Source of the DNA: Casuarina equisetifolia
Lineage: Eukaryota > Streptophyta > Magnoliopsida > Fagales > Casuarinaceae
Reading direction: 5' to 3'
Length of the DNA stretch: 64,000 nucleotides
NCBI GenBank assembly: GCA_028551475.1
Contig: CM052358.1
Location: forward strand, 22,346,853-22,410,852
Under the pieces are notes generated by a model. That model was not told the DNA's origin. It made no database searches and was given only the letters and a program-made list of their open reading frames with translations. The first letter of the stretch is position 1. Each line of letters starts with the position of its first letter. A program made the position numbers and the translations under genes. Below are positions 23,462 to 37,252 of this stretch, piece after piece.

Positions 23462-26400
23462 TCAGAATTTGTCCTTACCAGCCGACACCTCAAAATCGAA
23501 ATCATTGAGATTTTTTAACTCCAAGCCATGTGGAGTAATACTATTAAGAACGTCAAAGAACTCTGAGATATTATGCTCATATACCAGACGTGCCCCACAC
23601 TCCTTTACCTTTACATTGGAGTTGCTAGTTTCAATTGAAGCTTTGAAATAGCGAACACCACATAAAGTCCACCAGAACAAGTCATATGGTAAAAAGGCCC
23701 AAAATCCATTTGGGCCAACAAAAGGGGCTTCGGGGACACGAAGGCCGAAGGACCATCCTTCACAATTACCCGGGGCTTGAAGTCGCAAAACAAACTTAGG
23801 AAATGACATGTTAGTACCTCCAGATATGCTACAATTTGTGTACTCACGCTCATGAACTTGATAAGCAACAAATAAAGCCAATCCCATCCCCTTGTAATTT
23901 GAATCCACGGATAGGCCACACTGGATATTTCCCAAAAGATTGATGCCTCTAAGGTTGAACCACCGTGGGATTTCAATTGCCAGCGTGGGGCCCCACGGAA
24001 AAATCGCACCTTTATAAAAACTGTAATCCTGAAGGCCTCCATTAGAAAAATCGTAACCCTGAGAAGGAAACAAAGAGAAAAAAATGTGAACTACGACACA
24101 TGAACATTATCATAAGAGACGTTTTTTCTAAGGGAGAGAAAGCCGCTTACCCGTGGTTTACCCGATTGATGTCCTTGATTCAGTTGCACGATCTTATAAG
24201 GAGTGCCGTCGTAACCAGCCTTGGTGACCACGGAAAACCAAACACTCGTGCATAATCTAATATTCCTTACATCCATTTCATAATAATGCATCTCCAGCAA
24301 TGGACAATTCTCAATATCCAACACTCTTAAATTTAATGGAAATTTTGGCAATGTTTGAAGTTCACAACAATAATTCAAGTTAAGCCTTCTAAGATTGGAA
24401 AGCAGAAAAAAGTTCTCTGGTAATGTTGTAAATTTGTTTCCAGTTAAATATAAAATAGCAGCCCAGGATAAACAACCAAGATAATTGGGTATAGTTGTAT
24501 CCAATAAATTGCAGCCCCTCAAACATAGCTTAATTCTACAAGGTTGTGATAAAGAGTTTAAATTTGAGAATAGCCGAGTGGATGATGATTGAAGGAGATG
24601 ACATTTATGCATGGTAGGTGTTTCAAGATTGGAAAGTGGATACGATAAAGAGCTTAAACATGAGGAGGGTGACATGGACAACAACTGAAGTAGTCTACAT
24701 CCGTCCATGTAAAGATATTTGAGATTGGAAAGCTGGGTGATGCCTTCAGGTATTCTTGTAAATTCATTATATGATAGATATAATTTTTCAAGCAAAGATA
24801 AGCAACTAAGATCATTGGGAATATCTTCATCTGATAGGTTGCAAAGCCTTAAATTTAAGTTTGTTATAGAGGTCAAAGTTGTTAACCAACTATGGGGATG
24901 TAAGCCAATCAGCTCACGAGAGTACAATGGGTCAGGTTTGAAAAACCAATCGAAATCAGTTGGCCCCCCTAATAAATTGCCACAACCAGATAAATTAAGT
25001 TGTCTAAGAGATGAAAGACTCTTCAGTGATGTTAGTAGTGACGTTCTATTCCCACTGTTGCGTGAATCAAGAGGCAACAAAGAAGTTACATCATCCCTAA
25101 GCCGCATGCATCCACATACGTCCAATCTTACAAGCTTTTCGAGATTTGCAATGGATGGATGAATCTTCCGCAATCGTTCACAATTAGACAACCATAGTTC
25201 TTCAAGATTAGGGACTCCACTAAAGTCTGGGGTTTCCGTCAAGTATTTTGACCAACTAAGGTCAATCTTTTTCAATTGTCTAAAACTCTGTTATAGAGAA
25301 ATATAAAGTTAAAGAAAATAAAGTAAATAAATAAGACTAATAGAAAAAAGAAACAAATAAGAAGAAAATGAAAGATGAAACACAAGAAAGGTCAGAATCT
25401 TACTTTCTTTCCAATCCATAGAACTTCGATGTTGCTATATGATAAACAGAGCTCAACAAGAATGTCCGACTGAAAGCTCCCCGGCAATGATTTCAAAGGA
25501 AAGCCCAGCCATTGTATAAAGCGTAATTCATTGCTTAACACTAATTTTGAAGGATTTCCAATCCATTTCAAAGAGAAAAACTCATCAAACAGTAAAATAA
25601 GCACGGTCAATCTTGTCATTCTTAAAAAAGATTCATATTTTACTTCCATCCTTTGTCCACCTTTGCCATCATATTTCTCAACATATTTTCCCATGATAAT
25701 TCCTTCAATTGATTCAGTTCCCTACAAAATAGGAAAGAGTAGTAATATATCAAAAATATTCCCAAATACTAGAATAAAAGATATTTTCATCTCAAAGTTA
25801 CTGTTTAAACTACTCCACTTACAGAATCATTCCTTAAGACATGAATGATATCTTTAGCAACCCACAATCTACTCCGATTGCCAAGGTCCCAAGGTGACAT
25901 TTGACAAACTACTCGTTGACCCAACTTCCTTAACAAATCGTGCATCATAACTCCTCCAAATCTTGAAGTATTTATGAGAGATTTGTCTTTAAGAGCTCCA
26001 ATATGTAAACTTGTACTGGGATCAAAAAGTTCGAGTATATCCACAAACCAACCACCAAAACATGCAATATCTAGAAAATACTTTTGCAGTGAATCCCCTA
26101 GCATATCATAACTTATTTTGAGTTTATTGAATATTTCACCAGCAGAATCTAAATCTAGAAGATCACGGACACCAATCCACACCCTCTTTCCCTTCTGATA
26201 TAAGGATGAACCAATGGCGGCAATAGCTAAAGGGTGACCTTGAACTTGTCTCATAATATTCTCCACCAACTCAAGATAATCTGGTTCTGGACAGAAATTT
26301 TTGAATGCTTTCTGGCAAAAGAGCTCCAAGGCATCTTCAGCACCCAGCGGTTTGACCTCGTATGTCTTATTCACATAAGGCTTCAATAGTTGACAATCTC

Positions 26401-27552
26401 TACCAGTTACAACGATTTTACTCCCTTGACCAAACCAATTAGCCCTCCCAATTAATTGCTCCAATTGATTGCGATTGCCGTCATCCAAAACAATAAAAAT
26501 TCTTTTATTGCTCAACCTTGTCTCCAGCAATTCCTTTCCACGTATAGGATCCCATATCTTCAAATTACTCTCCCCAAGGATCTCATGAACAATTTGTTGA
26601 TGCAACTCACAAATTGTTTTATTGCCGCCACAACAAATAAAGCAGCTTGCTTCAAATTCATAACGAACTTTTTTGAAAAGGGCTTCTACTAATGTTGTTT
26701 TACCAATACCAGGCATCCCATAAATCCCTATCAATCGAACATCATCCATTCCCAAACGAAGTTCGTTCTCCAGTTCCTTCACTCGAGATCCGATGCCAAC
26801 AAGGCCTTCAAAGCTCTTTGATAAGTTCGATTGCACTCCACAAAGTATTATCCCAGTGATATCTTTCACAACGTCTGCTTCGGCACTGTATGAAAGATAC
26901 TAATTAGATCTAACGTCCATGGAAGGGAGCTTAAAATTCAAGTAGGAAATTAAGTTAAAATTAGTCAAAAGAATCAATAGGAGGGAGAGCTAGTTAAAAA
27001 TTAGTTCAGTAAGTTACAATAACCATACCTGATGATAGGTTCTACATGCCAACCCTTGATATTACCTACTTTTCTCAAAGCGGTGCTCCACGCTCTCCTC
27101 TGCTTCTCACTAACATTAGGATCTTCCTTATGTTTAGCAAACGCTTCAGCAAGAATACCCTTCTGGTTTCGAACCTTAGAAGGATCTATATGGTAGAAAA
27201 CGGGCAAAATTTTTAGCCTTTTCTCTGTCTCGCATTCCACGATCTTATCCAGCTCAATCAGGCACCATTTAGAGAATGCAAAGTTCTCTGAGATGACAAC
27301 AACCGCATATTGAGATTGTTTGATTGCTTCCAAGAGCTTATCACGAATTAACTTTCCTGGTTCCAACTTTTTATCGTCTTTGAAGACGATAAGCCCCTTC
27401 CGCTGGAAATCGGCATATAGATGGTCTACAAAGCCGTTGCGGGTGTCATCGCCGCAAAAACTGATGAAAGCATCGTATGACGATGGAAACGGACTATTTG
27501 CAGAAGAGGGAAATGATGAGGATGAAGGGACTATCAGAGTACTCAAGGCCAT
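23462..27552 (-). CDS. TNL-2: TIR-NBS-LRR immune receptor with C-JID-like domain
   Basis: Paralogue of TNL-1 with the same five-exon plan: 27552-27029 (TIR), 26885-25823 (NB-ARC), 25721-25404 (linker), 25287-24151 (LRR) and 24058-23462 (post-LRR). The joined frame gives about 1212 residues. The TIR carries WCLIEL with the putative catalytic Glu and again FCG for FRG. NB-ARC: P-loop GMPGIGKTT (about residues 231-239), kinase-2 reading VLDDG in place of the common VLDDV, TGRD for TTRD, GHPLA, FLDIACFG and MMHD. The LRR exon holds one extra repeat block (SLRQLNLSGCGNLLGG and following) missing from TNL-1. The protein ends EVSAGKDKF, shortly after the conserved LNSITPHGLELK. No frame lesion is seen, so it is probably functional. 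Downstream intron and exon choices rest on splice consensus only. Confidence 0.87.
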
Positions 27553-28670
27553 CTTTGGAGGCTCACAAGCTTCCTGAATGCAAGGCTAATCGACGGAATT
27601 CGGTGTTAACAGGCTCGTTTGATGGTAAGGCTCGGAAAATGGGACTGTCCGCGTTCTGAACCAGAAGATTTGAAAGGATCGTCTAGCACGGGAAATTTCC
27701 AGGAAGCTTCATCCTAAATTGTTTAATGCCAGTTGAAGGTATTACGAGAAGAACACTGAGTGGCTAAAAATTAGTGGGGAAGGAAGCTACCGTATCTGAT
27801 CTTCCCGGAAGGAGGAGTCGCTGCATTCATCGTCTCGATAGTCAAAAGAACCTTTCTTTCTAATCAACTCACCTTTGTGAAGGGGCCAACACGAGACATG
27901 ACTGAGGCGGGTCCATATTGCTTTTTGCTTTCTTCGCGGAAGGCAGAGATTTGCAGTTTTGATGCATAAAAAGAAGAGACGCATGTGGGTTGCAGCTCGA
28001 CGTTGCCACGTTAAAAGCAGAACAGAGTGCCGTCCATGCAGCAAGACCGACTCAAACTTACCTGACACGCTTATTTGTGACCTGCCCAACTATTAACCTG
28101 GATCTCACAAGCCTCGGGAACTAGATTCCTGACCCGGTTTGCCAAGAAATTGTGGGGGAAGGGAAGAGCAGAAATTGAATAGAAGAATACGGAAATTTTC
28201 ATCTTATTAATGCAGAATCTTCTCAAAAACTTTTCATTAAGAGTCTCTTCCAAAATGTCGTCATCTTATCACTTTCAAAACGTTCATGAATCTCTTGTAC
28301 TGTTAATGCTTGGCCTGGTACGTGCTCAGACAAATCCCATCGACTAGAGATTTGGAATCACGAGTTGCTTTACTGATAAGAGGTTTTGAAAGAGAAGGAG
28401 ATATCCAGCTTTGGAAAAACTGATCCCCTTCGAATTCCATTATTGTCGTCCTTCCACGCGTATTTCCGTCATTTAAAGTTGGTAAGCGAGAATTTAGAAC
28501 ACATTCCACTTCCCCGACCCGGAAAAGATCAATGTCACTTCTACTCGTGAAAAAGTAATCAAACACGAAGAAATTTCGAGATTGTCTGTTAAGAGAAAAA
28601 TACAAGTTTCAAAGTCTACGATACAAGTTTTATACAAGATTTAACCCCAAGTTAATGATAAAATGGTAAA
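27553..28670. repeat. TNL-2 upstream region with module A
   Basis: The leader ('ggaggctcacaagcttcct' at about 27557-27575) matches the TNL-1 leader. It runs into a full module A copy at about 27720-28620, with 'tttggaaaaactgatcc' near its end. Open frames here are short and not conserved between copies. Confidence 0.6.
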
Positions 28671-29726
28671 ATAAAGAAGCTGCCTGCGGGCATGTGTTCC
28701 CCGCTGCCCACTTCCTGCTTTCGGCCTGAGTTACGGACGTTTTTTCTTTAGCAAAACATGGTGAGGGCTTCGCACCATCATGGACTCATTTAACTCCTTT
28801 TCTTGTGACTCTGAAGCCGGATAGGTGTTGTGAAAAGTGACAAAAGCAAAGTCGAAGGGAATACTGCCCATTTCCGTGAAATTTCCGAAAGTCGCTGCTT
28901 CTCTTCTTGACGGATTACATTTTTTAGCTGCTTCACGTTACTGAAGAAAACAAGACGAAAAAGGAGAACTCCTATTGCCCAGGAATTTCTTGATTGTATA
29001 AAGGAAAAGAAGTTGGAGCAATGTTCTTTTCATATTTCTTTGCAAATGCTTCCCTGAAGTTGTGATGTGAAAAGCAGAAATCTGCAGGTTGACTGCGTTA
29101 GAAGCAGAGATGCTCCTTCGCCTCGGCTTCGGACATTCGGATTCCTATCTCCTTAAACCGAGAAGTCATCCAAGCGGAGGAATGCACAACTCTCTACCTC
29201 TTCTTTCCTTGATTCCCCCGTACTTTCAAACTGAGAAATTACGAATAAATGAAAGCTTTCCATCAATTGTCTTTTAAAAAACATCACTTCCAAGACATTT
29301 ATGGTCGTTCAGTACTGTTACTGTTTGGCCTAGTACGTGCTCCGAGAAATCTCACTGTTCGCGGACTTCGAATCACCAGTTGCTTAAAAAATTGGAGGCT
29401 TCAAAGATTGCTTGGTACTAAGTTTGGTTTATTGGCTCTATGTGTTCAAATTTTCAAAGATTCAACATTATTGTAAATGGTGGAGAAAATAGAGTCTAAT
29501 GGCTTATTGTCAACCTTTATGAAATTTCCAAAAATTGCTTCTTCTCTTCTGTATAATTACAGTCCCCAACCATTACACATTATTGAGGAAAATAAGATGG
29601 AAAATAAGATGGAAAAGAACACGGAGAGAGTTCATCGTAACAATGCTAATAAAACCAACTTTTTTATTAGAATTTCCTTTAGATGCTTCAGTTAACCATT
29701 GTATTTTTTGCCCACCAAAGACGTTT

Positions 29727-29806
29727 GAAAGAAGGAGATGATGAGTATGAACCGACCATTTGGGGACTCAAGGCCATCGTTGGAGGCTCACAAGCTTCCT
29801 AAACGC
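29727..29806 (-). pseudogene. Orphan TNL 5'-end stub
   Basis: This stretch aligns with the first codons and leader of TNL-1 and TNL-2 (about 6690-6770 and 27500-27580). It shares 'actcaaggccatc', where the reverse-strand ATG lies, and 'ggaggctcacaagcttcct'. The TIR coding sequence beyond the first roughly 20 codons is gone, replaced by unrelated AT-rich DNA. A module A copy follows on the leader side, as at intact TNLs. Confidence 0.7.
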
Positions 29807-32800
29807 ATCCTAAACCGTCCAATGCGAGCGGGGCAGGAAAGCTAAAACATCTGACCTCCCAAAAAGATAACTCGGTGCATTCTTGGTCTGAATGTTGAAA
29901 AGAACCTGTCTAATCAACTCACCTTTTTGAAAGGGACAACAGGGAATGATTAAGGCGCGTTCCTATTGTTTTTTGCTTTATACTCGGAAGGCTGAGATTC
30001 GCATCAAAAGAAGAGACGCATATGGGTGGTAGCTCGAGGTTGTGACGTGAAAAGCATAGACCTTTCCCAACTATTTACCCGGAACTCATAAGCTTCGACA
30101 ACTTGTTTCCTGGTCCGCTTTACCGAGAAATTGCGAGCGAAGGAGGCGCAGAAACTGAAAAGAAGAAGAACGCGTAAATTCTTCACACTGTTTATTGTTC
30201 TTTTATCTTCGTAATGTAGAATGTCCTTCATTTGTTACACTTATAGAAGGATTTTGAAAATAAAGCTTGAACTTACAGCTACTCATAAAAGAAGCCTTTT
30301 AATTAATAGTGTGTTGAAAAACGTCATCAGTTCATTATGTAATGTCACTTCCAAAGCGTCCATGAAGATCGTGTAGTATTACTGTTTGGCCTGCTGTGTG
30401 CTCAGAGAAATCCCATCGTCCACAGGCTTCGAATCAGGAGCTGCTTTGATAAAAAGAGGCTTTGGAAGACGAGATATTGTAGCTTGCAAACATTCGCAGC
30501 TTTGGAAAAAGTGATTCCTTCGAATTCCTGTTCTTCCACTCGGTATTCCCTCCATTGAAAGTTGGGGAGCCAAAAATTTAAAACACATTCCATCATTCCG
30601 AGCTCAAATTCTAAAAAGAAATATTTTGGAAGACATTTTTATCAAAAAGAATAAAGAAAAGCAGTTACTTTTGAATTAATATCTTACATTTTCAACAACC
30701 ATGATTGTTTGATTCATTGTTAATGTATTACAATGTCAACAAGTCCACTTAATTGAAAGTTTGGTTGATGAAAACTTTGGAGGATGTTCCCACCATAACT
30801 CCTCTTTCCGCGTGAAAAAACGATTAGGAAATTTTGAAGTTGTTTGTAGCTTGCCTGCGTCAAAGGATAGACGCATGGGGGTGGTAGACCAACGCTGTGA
30901 CGTTAAAAGTACAGACCTCTCCATTCAGTAAGGCCGATTCAAACTTATATCAGGCAGTTGCTTTTTGTGACCTGCCCAACTAGCTTCGGAAACTAGTTTC
31001 CTGGTCCGGGTTACTCAGAAATTGAAAAGAAGAAGAATCTCCGTAATGGAAATTCTTATCTTCTAAATGCAGAATCTCCTGCAGTTGTTACAATTTTTCA
31101 AAAGATTTGGAAAATAAAACTTGAATTTACTGTCACTCATAAATGAAAGCTTTTGATTAATAGCCTCTTAAAAAATGTCATCACCTCATTTTTTAGTGTC
31201 ACTTCCAAAAAGTTCATGAACCTCAGCGCTGTTACTGCTTGGCCTGGGACCTGCATCCCATCGACCGAGACTTCAAACTACGAGTTGCTTTAATAATAAG
31301 AGTTTTTGGAAGACGAGGTATTCCTGCTTGCGGACGATTTTTTAGCTTTGGAAAAAGTGTTCCCCTTCGAATTCCATTACTGTCGTCCTTCCACACGTAT
31401 TCCCATCATTGAAAGTTGGTGGGCGAAGAAATTAGAACACATACCAGCACCCCAAGCCTTGAAGGGTCAATGTCACTTCATTTCGAGAAAAATTAATCAA
31501 ACATGAAGAAATTTGGAGATTCTATTTCTAACCAAAAACTAAAGTTTTTTATCTTAAGTTTAGTTTTCAAATTCCATGACATTTCTTTTTGTTGAGAGTT
31601 GTCACCAACTTTCCTCTATTCAAATTTATGAACTTTTTTCCCACGATCAATTATATTAATTTTGCAAGTACTTGTACCACATAGATTTTTTCCTCCCCGA
31701 CTTCTTTCATTCAATTTTTTAATGTCTTAGAAAACAAACTATAATTGAAAGTTACCCCAATAATTTTTTGCTCCTCAAGTGTTTTACAAAATACTCTTTA
31801 GCCGACAACGAGCTACCAATATTAGTTTTATCGAGATTGAAGCCTTAGCCATTGATGAAAGCTAAAATGAAGCCTCGGGGGCGCGTTTCCTGTTGCCAAC
31901 CTCTGCTTTCGGCCTGACTTATGATGGACTTTTTTATTTAGCAAACATCGTGGTCACTTCTTTTGACTCCTTTTCATCTTCTCTCACAACCCGATAGGAA
32001 TTGTAAAAGGTCGCTAAAGCAAATGCCAAAATATCAAAAAGTCGCTGCTTCTCTTTCGGAGTGATTGCATTTCATAGATGTTTCGCATTACCGAAGAAAA
32101 CAAGATGAAAAAGTAGTTCGAGGAGTTTCCTGGTTGCATGAAGGAAAAGAAGCGGAAGCCCTGTTCTTTTCATATTTTTTTCAAACGCTTCGCCGAAGTT
32201 GTGATGTGAAAAGCGGAAATCTGCAGGTTTAGTGCATGCAGAGATGCTTCTGTTGTGAACCACAGATACATGCTTATCTCACACGCTCCTTCGCGTCGGC
32301 CTCGGACAAGCAGATTCCTATCTCCTTAATCGAGAAGTTCTCCAAGCACAGGAATGCACGACAATCTCTCTTCTACTGTCACTGTTTGGCCTAGTACGTG
32401 TTCAGAGAAATCTTATTGTACACGGACTTTGAGTCAAGAGCTGCTTCCACAGTGATGAGTTACTGGAGCTTGCAAACGATTTCCAGCTCTCCGGTTTTGT
32501 CAGCGAGTCTTTAAGGAAAATTGGTTTTTAAACACCGTAACAACAAGAAGATTTAAATTAAAATGTTAGTGCAAAATTTTAGATATATCGAAACAGGAAC
32601 GACGATTATCCAAGTCCTTATTTTTATTTTGGGTCAAAAAGCAAAAGCATTCGGAATATTCCACTGTGTTGGAGCTCAAATTCTAAAAAGAAAGATTTTG
32701 GGAGACATCTTTATTAAAAAGAAGAAAGAAAAGAAGTTACTTTTGGACCAAAATCTTACTTTTTTTTCAAGCATGGTTATTTGATTCATTTTTAATGCAT

Positions 32801-32974
32801 TACAATATTAACAAGTCTACTTGATTAAAGTTTGGTTGATAAAAATTCTAAAAGATGTTTCCACCACACTAGAGTGAAATCTAAAAGAAATTGTAGGCTC
32901 TTTGAGTGAAGTCTAATCATATTCCTCTATAACCATGACCTCCCATAATCAACTTTTTATTATTAGTTTGGCCA

Positions 32975-33037
32975 AAATGTCGTATGAGAATGGAAACATT
33001 GAAGAAGAATGAAATGATGAGGATGAACGAACATTTT
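32975..33037 (-). pseudogene. Second orphan TNL 5'-end stub
   Basis: 'gtcgtatgagaatggaaac' and 'gaaatgatgaggatgaacg' match the start of the TIR exon of TNL-1 (6661-6720), with a small internal deletion. Only about 60 bp survive. A weaker trace of the same text is at about 9282-9300. It supports former TNL copies inside the repeat tract. Confidence 0.55.
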
Positions 33038-36000
33038 CCTCTCCAATATTATGAACATTTTCTCCACAATCAATCATATTAATTTCATTATTTATTTTGT
33101 AAGCACTTGTAACCACAGAATTTTTCCTCCCCTACGTTTTGCATTCAAAATTTTTAGTGTTAGAAAATAAAATATAAACGAAAGTGTTTTGTGTTCTAGT
33201 CAAGATGGGTTCTTTTACTCCTTTTTGGCGACAGGCGAACAGGTTTCCTTTCATCTTCTCTTACAGCCGGATAGGAGTTGCGAAAAGTGGCAAAAGCAAA
33301 GGCGAACGGCATACTGCCAGTTTCCATAAAATTTCCAAAAGTAGCTGCTTCTCTTCCGGACCTGATTACGTTTCTAGTGTGGAGGAACTTCCTAATTGCA
33401 TGAAGGAAAAGAAGCCGAAGCTGTGCTCTTTTCGTACTTCTTTTGCAAATGCTTTGCCGAAGTTGAGATGTGAAAAGTAGAAATTTGCAGGTTTCAGAAG
33501 CAGAGATGCTTATTGGGCAAAACCGAGAAATTACGCATAAATGAAAGCTTCTCATCAATAGTCTTTTCAAAAACGTCAGTTCATTGTTCACGAACTTTGA
33601 GCCACGAGCTGCTCCGCCAGTAAGAGGCTTTGGACGATGAGTTATCGTAAGTTATTGTTAAAGGAAATTTGATTGTAAATACTATCAAAAAAATAAAAAG
33701 ATTTAAACTAAAGTTTTAGTAAGAAATTTTAGATATATGAAAACAAAAAAAAACAATTAAATTCAAGATCTTTAAAAAAGATTATTGAATACTCAAATGT
33801 GATTAATATATTGTGGGATAATTTTTTTTAAGAATTTCAAAATAAAAAATCTTATCATAGATAATATTAAAATACTCCATATCATCTTCTTAAAATAAAA
33901 TAAAAAAATTATCACATTAATTGTGTTAAATAAATTCTCATTTTGTCAGCACCATACTGTTAATAGGATTGACATAATACAAATGCATGCTTTACTTATA
34001 AATATATATCTAAAGATTTATTTAGTTCTTAACAAAATTTGGAACTCTTTATTAGGATAATAAGATTATCAAATTAAAAATTAATAGACAATAAATTTAT
34101 AAGATCAATAAAATTAACACAATTTGGTTTGCAAAATTCAAGATTCATACAAGCTTGTCTAATGCAAGCCTAATTAGAACTCAAGGATCACAAGCTTGCT
34201 TGATGATGAGGTTCAATTGATTGTCCTTATACATTCAAAATTTGGAAGATTCAATGTCATTGTAAAAAGTGGAAAAAAGAATAATTTAGTGAAATATTAC
34301 TTATTTCCACAATTGTTATATATTTATGGTTCAGTTAACCATTATAATTTGTATTCACCAGAAATTAAGCCATGCAAGGGTTGTCATATCTTCAATAACA
34401 ATATTACACATGGAAATCACTCCTAACCCCTTAAGTAGCAAACAGTAGGGGAAATTTTATGGAACTTTCAAGTCAGTGTAAAAAGCAAGATCAAACTGCG
34501 GGGGAAATTTCCACAAAATTTCCGAAGTCCTTGCTTCTCTTTTGGGGTCAAAAAGCAAAAGCATTTTGAAAATTACACTATATTTTCAAATTTAAAAAGA
34601 AAGATTTTGGTGGACATCTTTATCAAAAAGAATAAAGAAAAGAAGATGCTTTTGGACCAATATCTTACATTTTTGACAAGCATGGTTGTTTGATTCATTT
34701 TTAATGCACTACAATGTCAATAAGTCAGCTTGATTGAAAGTTTGGTTGATGAAAATTCTAGAGGATGTTTTTACACAATATGTAACCCTAAGCTAATGAT
34801 TAAAGGTAAAGTAAAGAAGCTACCTCAAGGCCCGTGTTACCCGCTGCTCACTTCTGCTTTCGGCGTGAGTCACGATGGACTTTTTTCCTCGGCCAACGTC
34901 GTAAGTGCTTTGCCTCATCATCATGATGGATTCTGTTGGCGAACAGGATTCCTTCTCATCTTATTTCCAATTTCCATGAAATTGTGAAATGTGACAAAAG
35001 CAAAATCGAATGGCATACTGCCAATTTCCATGGAATTTCCAAAAGTCACTGCTTCTCTTCCGGGCTGGTTACATTTCTTAGCGGTTACGCATCATCAAAG
35101 GAAACAAGACAAAAAAAGAGAACTCCTAGTGGGGAGAAAATTCCTGGTTGCATAAAGGAAAAGGAGCTGAAGCTGTGTTCTTTTTACACTTCTTTGCGAA
35201 TGCTTTGCCAAAGTTGTGATGCGAGTAGAATACCGTGAATGTATTCGGTGAATTGAACTATACAACGACTCTTGATTTATAGGATTATTGAGGCTAATAG
35301 AAATAGAAATAGAAATAGAATTGATTTACGTTAAATTTGATCGATACGCTATTTATGAGAATTTCCAATTGGGAAGTGATTTCTGATTTCTTCCAAAACT
35401 TATTTTGAAGTGTTTTTCATTCTTGTTGATGATAAGAAAACCTTCATTTCAATTTTGAATTTTGAATTTCTTCATTCTTTAACAAAATATATACAATTAT
35501 TAACAAATTTTGGAACCCCTTGTGAGGTAAATAAAATTGTCAAATTAAACAATGGTAGACAAAAATTTTATAGGTTCAACATTATTAACACAAGTTTGTT
35601 TGCAGAATTCAAGGCTTGTGGGAGCTTGTTTAATGGAAGCCTAATTGAGAACTAGAGGGTCACACGATGGCTTGATCCTAAGGTTTAGTTGATTGGCTTT
35701 TTGCACTCAAAATTCCAAGGATTCAAGGTCATTTTGAAAAGTAGAGAAAATAAAGTCTAATAACATATTACCTATAAATTTCTAGAATCGCTTCTAGACA
35801 TCATAGTTGTTACTAATCATAGAGGGAAATAAGATGAAAAAGGAGAACTCATACGGCATTCATCATCATAGTGCTAATAAAACAATTACACCCAATCAAC
35901 TTTGTGAAAACTCGACCAAAGACCGTGTTACACATGGGCTCTCAAGTTGCAAGGGAATTTCCATAGAATTTCCAAGTTAGCATAAAAACCAAAGTCAAGT

Positions 36001-36689
36001 AGTGTGAAAAATTTTCACAAAATTTCCAAATCCCTTCTTTTCTTTTGAGGGTTAAAAAGCAAAAGCATTTGGACAAATTCTAAAAGAAAAGATTTTGGGA
36101 GATATCTTCATCGAAAGGAGAAAAGAAAAGAAGTTGCTTAACACCAAAATCTTACATTTGTTTAAGCATGTTATTTGATCCATTTTTAATGCATTATAAG
36201 GTCAACAAGTATGCTTAATTAGAAGTTTGATTGGTAAAAATCCTAAAGAATGTTCCCACTAGACCAAAAGACATAACTTTGTGTTTCACATGAAAAATGA
36301 TAAATTTTGAGGTTGCTTGTAGTAAGTTGGGTTCATCTTCACTCTTTGCGCTAGCTTGTCTAGCAGTGTGAAAATAAACAATTTGTAAGTTGTTTGAGCA
36401 AGCTTAATCATATTCCTTTATGACCAATTAGTAAAACCCCCATAATTGTCTTTGGGTTATTAATATTACTGAAACTACTAAGATATGACTTATAAAATTA
36501 TAACAAAATTTGTCAACAGTCCTTTTTGGTAATTGCCAAAGAACGTGGATTTATTGGATAATTAGGGCTTGCCAACAAATAGAAAAAGATTGAGGGGACA
36601 ATTTTTAATTTTTTTGATATTTTCAAATCTCTTGTTGGCATAAAATGTTTCCCAAGCCTCTTCTGACTTTATTAATTCGATGACCCCAT

Positions 36690-37015
36690 TTATTTAGAGG
36701 TGGGCTGGTGAGGCGTTGGATTCACTCTCAAACGCATTAAAGATTGCATTGCCCAAGTTTCATATGCTCACTCTCTCAATCCTCACATCTATGTAAAGAG
36801 ATCATATATAGTTGGGCCTAGGCTTGTAGCATGAAGAGGCCCACCAAGGAGTCCTTTTTATTTTTTATTTTTTATTTTTTATTTTTATTCTTTTATGGGC
36901 TTCCTTAGAAGGCCGCGAGTGCACGAGGTCTTATTTTCCACTTGATAAGTAACAGTAGTTTGGTCTGGTAAAAGAGTGGCCTTTTAAGGTGTCTGTCCCC
37001 AACCTGAAACGAGCC
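36690..37015 (+). promoter_or_regulatory. Relic promoter region of clathrin fragment 2
   Basis: Counterpart of 15510-15715, with the same 'agttgggcctaggcttgtagc'. A T/A microsatellite of (attttttt)-like units at about 36855-36895 and about 70 bp of further sequence are extra relative to unit 1. Probably the older arrangement. Confidence 0.35.
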
Positions 37016-37252
37016 ATGTCGTCGTTCGTTGATTACTTCAATCAACTCGATGACGATTTGGTCTGCTCACCTGTTCAATGACGCCGGTTTATGAGAGCCA
37101 CAAGCCACAGCCCCCTTCCCAGCGGTTCGACTCTTTCCGACTCCGACTCTGGCAAGGACTTGGCCACTGACTCGCCAATCTTCCATGAGAATAGTTACAA
37201 CAAGAATAACTCTTTCACCGTCGCTGATGATGTGTTCGTGTTGCAGCGACCG
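37016..37252 (+). pseudogene. Clathrin light chain 5' exon fragment 2 (pseudogene)
   Basis: ATG 37016 reads MSSFVDYFNQLDDDL and then stops after a short deletion. The frame from 37091 continues with family-typical text: SGSTLSDSDSGKDLATDSPIF, HENSYNKNNSF and VADDVFVLQR. Homology ends at about 37252, abutting a module A core ('gctgctttgataataagagg'). The GGFDESNGPVL to ALREWRR part and the splice site kept in fragment 1 are lost. Each fragment preserves pieces deleted from the other, so both descend from a more complete ancestral copy. Confidence 0.75.

Larger units (their letters stand above)
28670..36650. repeat. Unit-2 non-coding tract: modules A to D and TNL stubs
   Basis: This is a mosaic like that in unit 1. 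Module B is at about 28670-29360, 31855-32540, 33180-33640 and 34790-35230. Module A is at about 29800-30600 and 30840-31770. Module C is at about 30600-30800, 32610-32860, 34500-34780 and 36020-36270. Module D is at about 32540-32615 and 33700-33840. Two TNL 5'-end stubs (29727-29806 and 32975-33037) lie between modules. A short (aatag)n run is at about 35297-35320. Open frames of 60-131 aa inside the modules shift or break between copies and are not called. Confidence 0.6.
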
